A stretch of DNA of 49,085 nt from Oscillospiraceae bacterium (GTDB lineage: Bacteria; Bacillota; Clostridia; Oscillospirales; CAG-272): NCBI GenBank assembly GCA_015064185.1, contig SVSS01000010.1, positions 1 through 49,085 on the forward strand, read 5' to 3'. Numbering within the stretch: position 1 is the stretch's first letter; every line of letters starts with the position of its first letter. Positions 8,757 to 16,042 of the stretch are shown one piece after another. A program made the translations under genes and the position numbers. The notes beneath the pieces were generated by a model. The model was not told the origin of the DNA. It worked only from the letters and a program-made list of their open reading frames with translations, and ran no database searches.

Positions 8757-9473
8757 ATGTTTGGATTTTTTTGGTGGGATTGGACCCTGCTGATCGTGCT
8801 TCCCGGCTTATTTCTCTCGCTGTGGGCGCAGTTCAAGGTAAAATCCTCGTACCGTGCGGGCGCACAGCAGCTTTTGCGCCACGGTATGACGGGGGGCGCG
8901 GTTGCCCGCCGTATTCTTGACAGCAACGGCTTATCCGACGTATCGATCGAAATGACACGTGGGGAGCTTACCGATCATTATGATCCCCGCTCTCGCGTAT
9001 TACGACTTTCCGAGGGTGTGTATCACGGCAATAACGTTGCCGCTGTTGGCGTTGCCGCGCATGAGGCAGGGCACGCCATGCAGCACAGCAAGGGCTATCT
9101 GCCCTTAAAGCTTCGCTCGGCACTTGTGCCCGTTTGCAACGTGGGGTCAAGGCTTGCTATGCCGATGTTTTTGATCGGTCTCTTTCTCGCGTACACCGCA
9201 CCCTTTGTGGGGGAGTGGCTGATGTTTGTTGGCATTGCCGCGTATTCGCTTGCGGTTGTCTTTCAGTTGGTAACCCTGCCCGTTGAGTTTAACGCCAGCC
9301 GCCGCGCGATGCGTTGTCTTGCGGGGTCGGGAACGATGAGTGATGAGGAATTAAAGGGCTCGCGCCGCGTGCTCAGTGCCGCTGCCATGACCTATGTGGC
9401 GGCGCTTGCCGTGGGGCTTTTGAGCGTCCTTCGGTTGTTGGTAATTGCGGGTAGCCATTCCCGCCGTCGCTGA
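8757..9473 (+). CDS. YugP-type membrane zinc metallopeptidase
   Basis: A 238-residue membrane protein of the YugP family. The first hydrophobic segment is at residues 1-22, the zinc motif HEAGHA near 101-106, and two or three more membrane segments lie from about 130 to 180 and 210 to 230. The substrate is not known for the family. It is common between fmt and rsmB in Clostridia and is coupled to rsmB by a 1-base stop/start overlap. Confidence 0.85.
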   Translation: MFGFFWWDWTLLIVLPGLFLSLWAQFKVKSSYRAGAQQLLRHGMTGGAVARRILDSNGLSDVSIEMTRGELTDHYDPRSRVLRLSEGVYHGNNVAAVGVAAHEAGHAMQHSKGYLPLKLRSALVPVCNVGSRLAMPMFLIGLFLAYTAPFVGEWLMFVGIAAYSLAVVFQLVTLPVEFNASRRAMRCLAGSGTMSDEELKGSRRVLSAAAMTYVAALAVGLLSVLRLLVIAGSHSRRR

Positions 9474-10774
9474 TGCCGCGCCCGAATGCGCGCGGTGTAG
9501 CGCAGGAGATATTGCTTCGCGCCGAGGCGGCAGGGCAGTATGCCGACCGCGCACTTGATGCGGCGCTTTCGCGCGAGAAGGAGCTTGGAGCGCAGGACAA
9601 AGCGCTTGTTACCACGCTTTTTTACGGGGTGATCGAGCACCGCATCACGCTTGACTATATCATTGACGGGCTTTCGAGCCTTGCGCCTTCGTCGATCGAG
9701 CGCAGTGTGCGCATGACGTTGCGCGTAGCGCTTTACCAGCTTTTATATTTAGACCGTATTCCCGATCATGCCGCAATTAATGAGGCGGTGGAGCTGACGC
9801 CGCGCCGCAGTAAGGGCTTTGTCAATGCGCTGCTGCGCGCGTTTTGCCGCCAAGGCAAGGCGGTGGCTTATCCCGACTGCGCGTGTGCGCCATTTGACTA
9901 TCTTTCCGTGCGGTATTCTGTACCCACTGATACGGCAGAAGCACTTTGCCGTATCTTCGGGCTTGACCGTGCCGAGGCGCTGCTTGCGGCATTTGAAAAG
10001 CATCCGCCCATTACGGTGCGCACAAACACCCTAAAGCTTTCGCGCGAGGAGCTTCTTTCTCGCGTGCCCGGTGCTACACCCACAAAAAACGCCCCGTTTG
10101 GGGTCGTTTTGCCGAGCGATGCACCCTTACATACCCTCATTTCCGAGGGGCTTTGCTTTGTGCAGGATGAGGCTTCACAGCTTGCGGTCGCGGCATTGGC
10201 GGCAGAGCCCAACATGCGCGTGCTTGATCTTTGCGCCGCGCCCGGCTCCAAATCGTTTGGCGCAGCCATGGATATGGCAAACACGGGCGAGGTCAACAGC
10301 TTTGATCTGCATGAAAACAAGCTTTCGCTGATCCGCCGCGGTGCGGCGGGGCTTGGTATTACCACCCTTACCGCTGCTGCGGGGGATGCGCGCGCGGCGC
10401 GCCCTGAGGTGCTGGGCACCTATGAGCGTGTCATTTGCGACGTGCCCTGCTCCGGGTTTGGCGTGCTTGCCAAAAAGCCCGATATACGTTATAAGGATAT
10501 CCGTGAGGCGGCAGGGCTTGTGCCTGTGCAGGCGGCGATCCTTCAAGCGGCCGCCGCATTGGTGGCGCCGGGTGGCATTCTGCTTTACTCTACCTGCACG
10601 CTGTTGCCTTGGGAAAACGAGGAGCAGGTAAAGGCATTTTTGCGCACGCACAGTGACTTTTCGCTTGAGGCATGGTCGGTGGGAGATATTGCCTGTGAGG
10701 GCATGCTGACCTTAGCGCCCGATACGCATGGCACCGACGGATTTTTCATTGCGCGCTTGCGCCGGCAGGAGTAA
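9473..10774 (+). CDS. rsmB: 16S rRNA m5C967 methyltransferase RsmB
   Basis: A 433-residue SAM-dependent RNA methyltransferase. The N-terminal NusB-like domain covers about 1-135. The SAM motif DLCAAPGSKSF is near 250-260. The two cysteines of the mechanism are in CDVPCSGFGVL (near 325) and YSTCTLLPWENE (near 373). The start overlaps the previous stop by one base (tgATG). The rlmN start follows after 7 bases. Confidence 0.94.
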   Translation: MPRPNARGVAQEILLRAEAAGQYADRALDAALSREKELGAQDKALVTTLFYGVIEHRITLDYIIDGLSSLAPSSIERSVRMTLRVALYQLLYLDRIPDHAAINEAVELTPRRSKGFVNALLRAFCRQGKAVAYPDCACAPFDYLSVRYSVPTDTAEALCRIFGLDRAEALLAAFEKHPPITVRTNTLKLSREELLSRVPGATPTKNAPFGVVLPSDAPLHTLISEGLCFVQDEASQLAVAALAAEPNMRVLDLCAAPGSKSFGAAMDMANTGEVNSFDLHENKLSLIRRGAAGLGITTLTAAAGDARAARPEVLGTYERVICDVPCSGFGVLAKKPDIRYKDIREAAGLVPVQAAILQAAAALVAPGGILLYSTCTLLPWENEEQVKAFLRTHSDFSLEAWSVGDIACEGMLTLAPDTHGTDGFFIARLRRQE

Positions 10775-10781
10775 AGGTAAT

Positions 10782-11858
10782 ATGGAAGAAAAAAAGGAAT
10801 TGCTCTCGCTTGACAAGCAGGAGCTGGAGGCATTGCTGGGGGAGCTTGGTGAGCCGCGCTACCGTGCGGGGCAGATCTTTCCTCAGCTCCATCGCGGCAT
10901 CTCGCCCGATGAGATGACCAATATCGGAAGGGTGACAAGAGAGCGGCTTGCCAAGGTTGCCTTCTATCACCTGCCGCGCGTGCGGAAAAAGCTTGTTTCC
11001 GCCATTGACGGCACTATAAAATATTTGTTTGAGCTTGCCGACGGGCATTGCGTTGAGAGCGTGCTGATGCACTATGAGCACGGCACCACGATTTGCATCT
11101 CCTCGCAGGTTGGGTGTGCAATGGGATGCAAATTCTGTGCCTCTACCATCGGCGGCAAGGTGCGCAATCTTACGGCGGGCGAGCTTGTGGGGCAGGTGAT
11201 CGCCGCCGCCAAGGATAGCGGTGAGCGTATTGGCGGCATTGTGATGATGGGCATTGGCGAGCCGCTTGATAATTTTGATAACGTGGTGAAGTTTTTGCAG
11301 CTGGTCAATCATGCCGAGGGGCAAAATATCGGCTACCGCCACATTTCGCTTTCGACCTGCGGCTTGGTGGACCGCATCGATCGCTTGGCGGCGCTCTCGC
11401 TGCCCATCACGCTTTCGATCTCTCTGCACGCCGCAGACGATGAAACGCGCAGTGCTATCATGCCTGTGAATCGCCGTTATAACATTGCTGCGCTTCTCGA
11501 TGCCTGCCGCCGTTATTACGCAAAAACAGGCAGACGTATCTCCTTTGAGTATACGTTGATCGCGGGCAAAAACGATGCGCCCGAGGCGGCAAAGCGCTTG
11601 GCACTGCTCCTGAATCGCAGTCTGCGCACGCGCACGGAAACGATGCCTATACACGTCAATCTGATTCCCGTTAACGAGGTTGCCGAAACCGGCTTTCAGC
11701 GTGCGGACAAGCGTGCCGTATCGCGCTTTTGCGCGGTTCTTGAGGAAAACGGCATCCGTGCAACGGTCCGCCGCCGCTTAGGCTCGGATATCAATGCCTC
11801 GTGCGGTCAGCTGCGCCGTGCTGATCTGACCGAGAGCGAGGATGCAAAAAATCAATAA
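10782..11858 (+). CDS. rlmN: Dual-specificity RNA methyltransferase RlmN
   Basis: A 358-residue radical SAM enzyme that makes m2A2503 in 23S rRNA and m2A37 in some tRNAs. The CxxxCxxC cluster is in GCAMGCKFC (about 111-119). GIGEPLDN and the C-terminal Cys in NASCGQLR, which takes the methyl intermediate, are present. The ATG at 10782 follows the rsmB stop closely and gives the family N-terminus; the longer reading upstream overlaps rsmB and is not favoured. Confidence 0.95.
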   Translation: MEEKKELLSLDKQELEALLGELGEPRYRAGQIFPQLHRGISPDEMTNIGRVTRERLAKVAFYHLPRVRKKLVSAIDGTIKYLFELADGHCVESVLMHYEHGTTICISSQVGCAMGCKFCASTIGGKVRNLTAGELVGQVIAAAKDSGERIGGIVMMGIGEPLDNFDNVVKFLQLVNHAEGQNIGYRHISLSTCGLVDRIDRLAALSLPITLSISLHAADDETRSAIMPVNRRYNIAALLDACRRYYAKTGRRISFEYTLIAGKNDAPEAAKRLALLLNRSLRTRTETMPIHVNLIPVNEVAETGFQRADKRAVSRFCAVLEENGIRATVRRRLGSDINASCGQLRRADLTESEDAKNQ

Positions 11859-11914
11859 AAAACCCAAAAACGGGGCAAGATAAGGGAACCGAAACGAAAG
11901 GGAGGACCCCTGAA

Positions 11915-12064
11915 TTGCAAAAGGAAAAGCAAAAGGAAAAACGGGGAACGGTGAAGCGCTTGCTGCTTGCCAATTTGTTTGCCCTGTTTGCACTTTTTTT
12001 CGTCACCGTTGTGGCACTTTGGGCAATGGGGCTGCTTGGCAGCATACTTGCATTTATTTTTTAG
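11915..12064 (+). CDS. Small single-pass membrane protein in the stp-prkC position
   Basis: A 49-residue reading frame from TTG, with GGGAGG nine bases upstream and no in-frame ATG. The first 15 residues are Lys/Arg/Glu rich (MQKEKQKEKRGTVKR), followed by one strong membrane helix (residues 16-49), so it is probably N-in. It stops 12 bases before rsgA, which has its own site. In many relatives stp and prkC sit between rlmN and rsgA; here only this frame remains. I do not recognise the family. Conservation would decide whether it is real. Confidence 0.6.
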   Translation: MQKEKQKEKRGTVKRLLLANLFALFALFFVTVVALWAMGLLGSILAFIF

Positions 12065-12076
12065 AAAGGAAACGGC

Positions 12077-13048
12077 ATGCAATACGAGGAGTGTGGAAGA
12101 CTGATACGCGGTCTTGGCGGTCTTTACGAGATCAAATTGGATAATGGCTGCACGCCGCTTTCGGGGCGCACGGTGGCATCGCGCGCCAAGGGAAATTTCC
12201 GCCATGCGGGGTTATCGCCTCTGGTGGGTGACCGCGTGCGCGTGCTGTATGACGACGTGGCGGTTTCGCGTTATACGGGGGAGCGCACACAAACCGACGA
12301 CGGTGGCGGTGTTGTAATTGCCGATATCTTGCCGCGCACCTGTGCTCTGATCCGCCCGCCTATGGCAAATCTTGGGGTGCTTTTCATCACCTTTGCGGCG
12401 GCAAAGCCTGACCCTGTTACCGAAACCATCGACAAGCTCATCGCCATTGCGGAGCACAACGGCATTGAGCCGATCCCCGTGATCTGCAAGCGCGATATCG
12501 CGCCCGAGCGCGCGGCGGAGTTGAAGGCTATTTATGAAAACGCGGGTTTTACTGCCTTTTCGATCTCCTCGCTTGAGGATCAAGGCATTGCGGAGCTGCG
12601 CGAGTGGATCAACTGCAATCTCGGGGATCGCATTGCGGCATTTTCGGGGGCTTCGGGCGTTGGAAAATCCACACTGCTCAATGCCCTATACCCCGAGCTT
12701 GGGCTTGCGACAGGTGAGATCAGCCAAAAGATCTCGCGCGGCAAGCACACAACAAGGCGCGTGGAGCTTTATCCCGTGGGTGAGGGGTATGTTGCCGACA
12801 CACCCGGCTTTAGTATGCTCGACTTCGTGCGCTTTGATTTCTTTAAAAAAGAGGATCTGCCCTTTGTGATGCGTGAATTCGCGCCCTATATCGGTGCTTG
12901 TCGCTATACCAAATGCACGCATACCAAGGAGGAGGGGTGTGCCATCCTTGCGGCGGTGCAGGCGGGCAGGATCTCCGTTTCCCGTCACCGCGGGTTCCTT
13001 GCTATGTTTGAGGAGCTGAAACATAAAAACGATTGGAGCAAAAAATAA
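12077..13048 (+). CDS. rsgA: Ribosome small-subunit GTPase RsgA
   Basis: A 323-residue circularly permuted GTPase that checks late 30S assembly. Order: N-terminal OB fold (about 1-85), G4, G1 GASGVGKST near 192-200, G3 DTPGFS near 240, and a C-terminal zinc finger CRYTKCTHTKEEGC near 274-287. The G4 box, usually NKxD or TKxD, reads CKRD near 136-139, which is unusual for guanine recognition. It overlaps thiN by one base. Confidence 0.93.
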   Translation: MQYEECGRLIRGLGGLYEIKLDNGCTPLSGRTVASRAKGNFRHAGLSPLVGDRVRVLYDDVAVSRYTGERTQTDDGGGVVIADILPRTCALIRPPMANLGVLFITFAAAKPDPVTETIDKLIAIAEHNGIEPIPVICKRDIAPERAAELKAIYENAGFTAFSISSLEDQGIAELREWINCNLGDRIAAFSGASGVGKSTLLNALYPELGLATGEISQKISRGKHTTRRVELYPVGEGYVADTPGFSMLDFVRFDFFKKEDLPFVMREFAPYIGACRYTKCTHTKEEGCAILAAVQAGRISVSRHRGFLAMFEELKHKNDWSKK

Positions 13049-13668
13049 TGCGTGCGTACATCTATGTGGGGGGTGCGATCGACCCTGTCTCGATCACCGA
13101 GCGCCCAAAGGCACAGGATTTGACAATTGCCGCTGACAGCGGCTGGAACAATGCCGAGCTGCTTGGCGTGAAGCCGCAGATCCTGCTGGGCGATTTTGAT
13201 TCGATCGGCAGGGATATACTGCCAAAGGCACAGGAGATCTTGCAGGTTCCGCCTGAAAAGGACCTGACAGACACCCAGCTTGCCGTTGATCTTGCGCTTT
13301 CAAGAGGCGCAAACGACCTTGTGCTGGTTGGTGGGCTTTCGGGTCGCCTTGATCACACGCTCTCCAATCTATCTATTCTTGAGTATCTTTCCGAGCGCGG
13401 CGCGCATGCTGTGATGACCGACGGCTTTAACCGTGTGCGTCTTTTGCGTAATAACGGTGCGTTGATCGCACACAGCGCATATACCTATCTTTCGCTGATC
13501 GTGGTGGGAGAGGTTGCCAAGGGTGTTAGCGTTGACGGATGCAAGTATCCTCTTAAGAACGCTAAACTAAAGCGTACCTGTCAATATGCCGTGAGCAATG
13601 AGATCACGGGAAATTGCGCGCTTGTTGAGGTGCGCCGAGGGTCACTTTTGGTGGTAGAAAGTAAATAA
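13048..13668 (+). CDS. thiN: Thiamine pyrophosphokinase
   Basis: A 206-residue kinase making thiamine diphosphate from thiamine and ATP. Characteristic motifs are AADSGWNNAELLGVKPQ, LGDFDSI, KDLTDTQLA and GGLSGRLDHTLSNL. I use the ATG at 13048 (taATG overlap with rsgA) over the TTG 15 bases earlier. rpe, often found between rsgA and thiN, is absent. A cruciform-like terminator follows. Confidence 0.94.
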   Translation: MRAYIYVGGAIDPVSITERPKAQDLTIAADSGWNNAELLGVKPQILLGDFDSIGRDILPKAQEILQVPPEKDLTDTQLAVDLALSRGANDLVLVGGLSGRLDHTLSNLSILEYLSERGAHAVMTDGFNRVRLLRNNGALIAHSAYTYLSLIVVGEVAKGVSVDGCKYPLKNAKLKRTCQYAVSNEITGNCALVEVRRGSLLVVESK

Positions 13669-13671
13669 TAG

Positions 13672-13720
13672 AAAAGGGGCTGCCGCAAATGCCAAGGCAT
13701 TTGATCGACAGCCCTTTTTT
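13672..13720. terminator. Branched bidirectional terminator between thiN and spoVM
   Basis: An outer GGGCTG/CAGCCC stem with A/T flanks encloses a perfect 8-bp inner hairpin CAAATGCC/GGCATTTG. T6 follows on the plus strand and TTTT on the minus strand, so it can serve both convergent genes. Confidence 0.75.
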
Positions 13721-13731
13721 GCTTGCGCCCC

Positions 13732-13812
13732 TTACTTTTTCTTTCGAATGTGAAAGATGCGGCGCAAAAGCGGCGCCAGCACCGTAGGGGATCTCATCAA
13801 AACGATCTTCAT
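13732..13812 (-). CDS. spoVM: SpoVM-like amphipathic coat-assembly peptide
   Basis: A 26-residue frame on the minus strand with AGGAG upstream of its ATG. It begins MKIVLMRSP and ends FHIRKKK. Bacillus SpoVM is also 26 residues, and both have Pro9, Leu12 and Arg17 at the same positions. SpoVM senses the convex forespore membrane and tethers SpoIVA. It lies next to thiN, as in Bacillus, though inverted here. A GCATATTCTG box is about 60 bp upstream (13871-13880), similar to the boxes before other spore genes in the window. Confidence 0.8.
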   Translation of the reverse strand: MKIVLMRSPTVLAPLLRRIFHIRKKK

Positions 13813-13870
13813 GCCCTTCTCCTGTTCTTAGTAATATGTGATCGCGCAACCTGCGGGATCTCTCCCTTGG

Positions 13871-13880
13871 CAGAATATGC
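13871..13880 (-). promoter_or_regulatory. Possible sigma-E/K -10 element for spoVM
   Basis: GCATATTCTG on the minus strand fits the mother-cell -10 pattern CATAnnnT and differs by one base from the boxes before cotJA and the amidase gene. No convincing -35 is seen. Confidence 0.35.
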
Positions 13881-13924
13881 ACCGCGCGGCTTGCTCGCTC
13901 ATACGATGTAGCGAGGTGAGGCTT

Positions 13925-15748
13925 ATGTGTTCGATAAACGGGTGCATTGATTTTGTAAACCCGAAATTCACTCAAGAAGAAGTGATGGCGGCGGGGCAAG
14001 CAATGGCGCACCGCGGGCCCGATGCAAACGGCGTGCATGCATTTGGCGGCGTTTGTTTTTATCATAATCGCTTGGCGGTCATGGATCCCGAAAGGGGCAA
14101 GCAGCCCATGAGCGCGATCTTTCGCCGCAAACGCTATACCATTGTTTACAACGGCGAAATTTACAACTCGCGAGAGCTGCGGCGGGAGCTAAAGGCGCAG
14201 GGCGCGGTGTTTTTTACCGAATGTGATACCGAAACGGTGCTTTGGTCGTATATCATTTGGGGGGATGCGGCACCAACGTATCTCAATGGCATTTTTGCCT
14301 TTGCCGTGCACAATGAGAGTGACGGCACGGTCTTTTTTGCAAGAGATCGCCTTGGTGTAAAGCCGCTTTATTACGCACAAGTGGGCGGTAAGTTCTATTT
14401 TGCCTCTGAGGTGAAGGCGCTGCTGCAGCATAGCGCGATCCCTGCCGAGGTCGATGAGGTGGGGCTTTGGCAGCTTTTGTATCTTGCGCCTGTCACCCTG
14501 CCGGGGCAGAGCGTATTTCGGCATATCAAGGCGATTTTGCCTGGGCACTGCGCCACGCTTTCCTGCGAGGGATTTTTTGAAAAGCCCTATTGGCAGCTAA
14601 AGGCACTGCCCTGCTATGACGATGCCGCAGCCGCCGCCGCCCGTGTGCGAGAGCTTTTTGTGGATGCTGTTACCCGTCAGCTTGAGAGTGATGTGCCCCT
14701 TGCGGTGCTACTTTCGGGCGGGCTTGATTCCTCGGCGATCACCGCCGTTGCCGCGCGTGTGCTTGGCGCGCGAGGGAAACCGCTTGACACCTATTCGTTT
14801 GAGTATGAGGGCAATCGGGAAAGCTTTGCGGCAACCCTGTTTCAACCGCAGGGGGACGATGACTTTGCGGCGGCGCTCGCTGCCGACCTTGGCACCGCGC
14901 ACACCGTGCTGACAGCACCGACCGAGGCTGTGGCGGAATTGCTTTTTGCCGCTACCGCCGCGCGCGATCTGCCGGGGCAGGCGGATATCGACTCCTCGCT
15001 CGTGTGGTTTTGCGGTGAGATCAAAAAAAGGCATACAGTGGTGCTTTCGGGCGAGTGCTCTGATGAGATATTCGGTGGCTATCCGTGGTTTTACCGCCCC
15101 GAAATGCTTTATCGCGATTTCTTTCCTTGGCTGCACGATCCGCACACCCGCGTAGGGCTGTTTGATGACAGTGTGGTGCATGCCGCGCGCGGCTTTGAAT
15201 TTATGAAGGAGGCCTATCGGCAAAGCCTTGCCGATTGCCCTGTGCTTGAGGGGGAGCCGGAGAGCGACCGCGTGGCGCGGCATGCGACATGGCTTTCCAC
15301 GCGCTATTTTATGGCAAATCTTTTAGAGCGTAAGGATCGCATGAGCATGCATGCGGCGGTGGAGGTGCGCGTGCCCTTTGCCGATCACCGTATTCTCGAA
15401 TACGTTTTCAATGTCCCGTGGCATATCAAATATGAAAATGGGCAGGAGAAGGCGCTGCTGCGCCGCGCCATGCAAGGGTTTTTGCCCGACCGCATTCTTT
15501 TTCGCAAGAAAAGCCCCTACCCGAAAACGCACAACCCGGCATACGAGGCACTTGTACGGCACATGCTTGAGGGGCGGCTTGGCGCGGGCGGCTTTTTGAG
15601 TGAGGCGCTTGACCGCAAAAAGCTACAGGCGCTGCTTGAGGGTGATAATGTGACTTGGTTTGGACAGCTGATGTCCCGACCGCAGCTTGTTGCATGGCTG
15701 TGTCAGCTTGATTTTTGGTTTGAGAGGTACAGCGTAAGGCTGATCTGA
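13925..15748 (+). CDS. asnB: Asparagine synthase (glutamine-hydrolysing)
   Basis: A 607-residue enzyme making asparagine from aspartate, glutamine and ATP. The start at 13925 puts the nucleophile at Cys2 (MCSINGC), as the mature enzyme needs. The glutaminase part has RGPD, NGEIYN and the DRLG region. The synthetase part has the PP-loop LSGGLDSS near 264-271 and GECSDEIFGGYPWF. The reading frame runs open further upstream, but those residues are not family-like. A divergent, sporulation-linked neighbour leaves open an AsnO-like role. Confidence 0.93.
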   Translation: MCSINGCIDFVNPKFTQEEVMAAGQAMAHRGPDANGVHAFGGVCFYHNRLAVMDPERGKQPMSAIFRRKRYTIVYNGEIYNSRELRRELKAQGAVFFTECDTETVLWSYIIWGDAAPTYLNGIFAFAVHNESDGTVFFARDRLGVKPLYYAQVGGKFYFASEVKALLQHSAIPAEVDEVGLWQLLYLAPVTLPGQSVFRHIKAILPGHCATLSCEGFFEKPYWQLKALPCYDDAAAAAARVRELFVDAVTRQLESDVPLAVLLSGGLDSSAITAVAARVLGARGKPLDTYSFEYEGNRESFAATLFQPQGDDDFAAALAADLGTAHTVLTAPTEAVAELLFAATAARDLPGQADIDSSLVWFCGEIKKRHTVVLSGECSDEIFGGYPWFYRPEMLYRDFFPWLHDPHTRVGLFDDSVVHAARGFEFMKEAYRQSLADCPVLEGEPESDRVARHATWLSTRYFMANLLERKDRMSMHAAVEVRVPFADHRILEYVFNVPWHIKYENGQEKALLRRAMQGFLPDRILFRKKSPYPKTHNPAYEALVRHMLEGRLGAGGFLSEALDRKKLQALLEGDNVTWFGQLMSRPQLVAWLCQLDFWFERYSVRLI

Positions 15749-15755
15749 ATTTTAC

Positions 15756-15793
15756 AAAAGGGTGATGTGCCGAGAGGTGTTCATCGCCCTTTT
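15756..15793 (+). terminator. Terminator of asnB
   Basis: The 12-bp stem AAAAGGGTGATG/CATCGCCCTTTT (one T-G wobble) is followed by T-rich sequence a few bases past the asnB stop. The rest of 15794-16042 holds only the next promoter and leader. Confidence 0.75.
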
Positions 15794-15936
15794 AACATTT
15801 TGTTCACAAACGAAGCCGCTTATTTAAATATTTTTGATGTAGAAAATATTTGAAAAACAGGCAAAAACATGCAAAAGGACGTTCTTTTGTGATGGTTTTG
15901 TGAAGAAAATAATTCGATATTTTTACCGAAATGCTC

Positions 15937-15965
15937 TTGACACAAAAAGAAAAATTTGTTATAAT
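15937..15965 (+). promoter_or_regulatory. Promoter of the solute-binding lipoprotein gene
   Basis: TTGACA (15937-15942), 17 bp, TATAAT (15960-15965), with TG before the -10: a strong consensus promoter. Confidence 0.85.
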
Positions 15966-16003
15966 TTACAGGAACTCTATCAACCCAAATTCAAAAAAAC
16001 ACA

Positions 16004-16042
16004 AAAGGAGGGAGTTCTCACTTTTAGTGAGAGCAGAGAACA
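16004..16042 (+). promoter_or_regulatory. Hairpin between ribosome binding site and start codon
   Basis: AGGAGGGA at about 16004-16012 lies some 30 nt before the ATG, too far for normal use. The interval folds: GTTCTC (16012-16017) with GAGAAC (16036-16041), and inside it TCTCAC with GTGAGA. Folding would bring the site to within a few bases of the ATG. An in-frame TGA at 16028 rules out an upstream start. Confidence 0.6.

Noticed and set aside
13900-13907. CATACGAT as a sporulation -10 for asnB
   Set aside because: It is too close to the start codon to leave room for a leader and ribosome binding site, and no -35 fits.
13838-13924. N-terminal extension of asnB
   Set aside because: Cys2 must follow the start Met in this enzyme family; the extension covers promoter and leader sequence.
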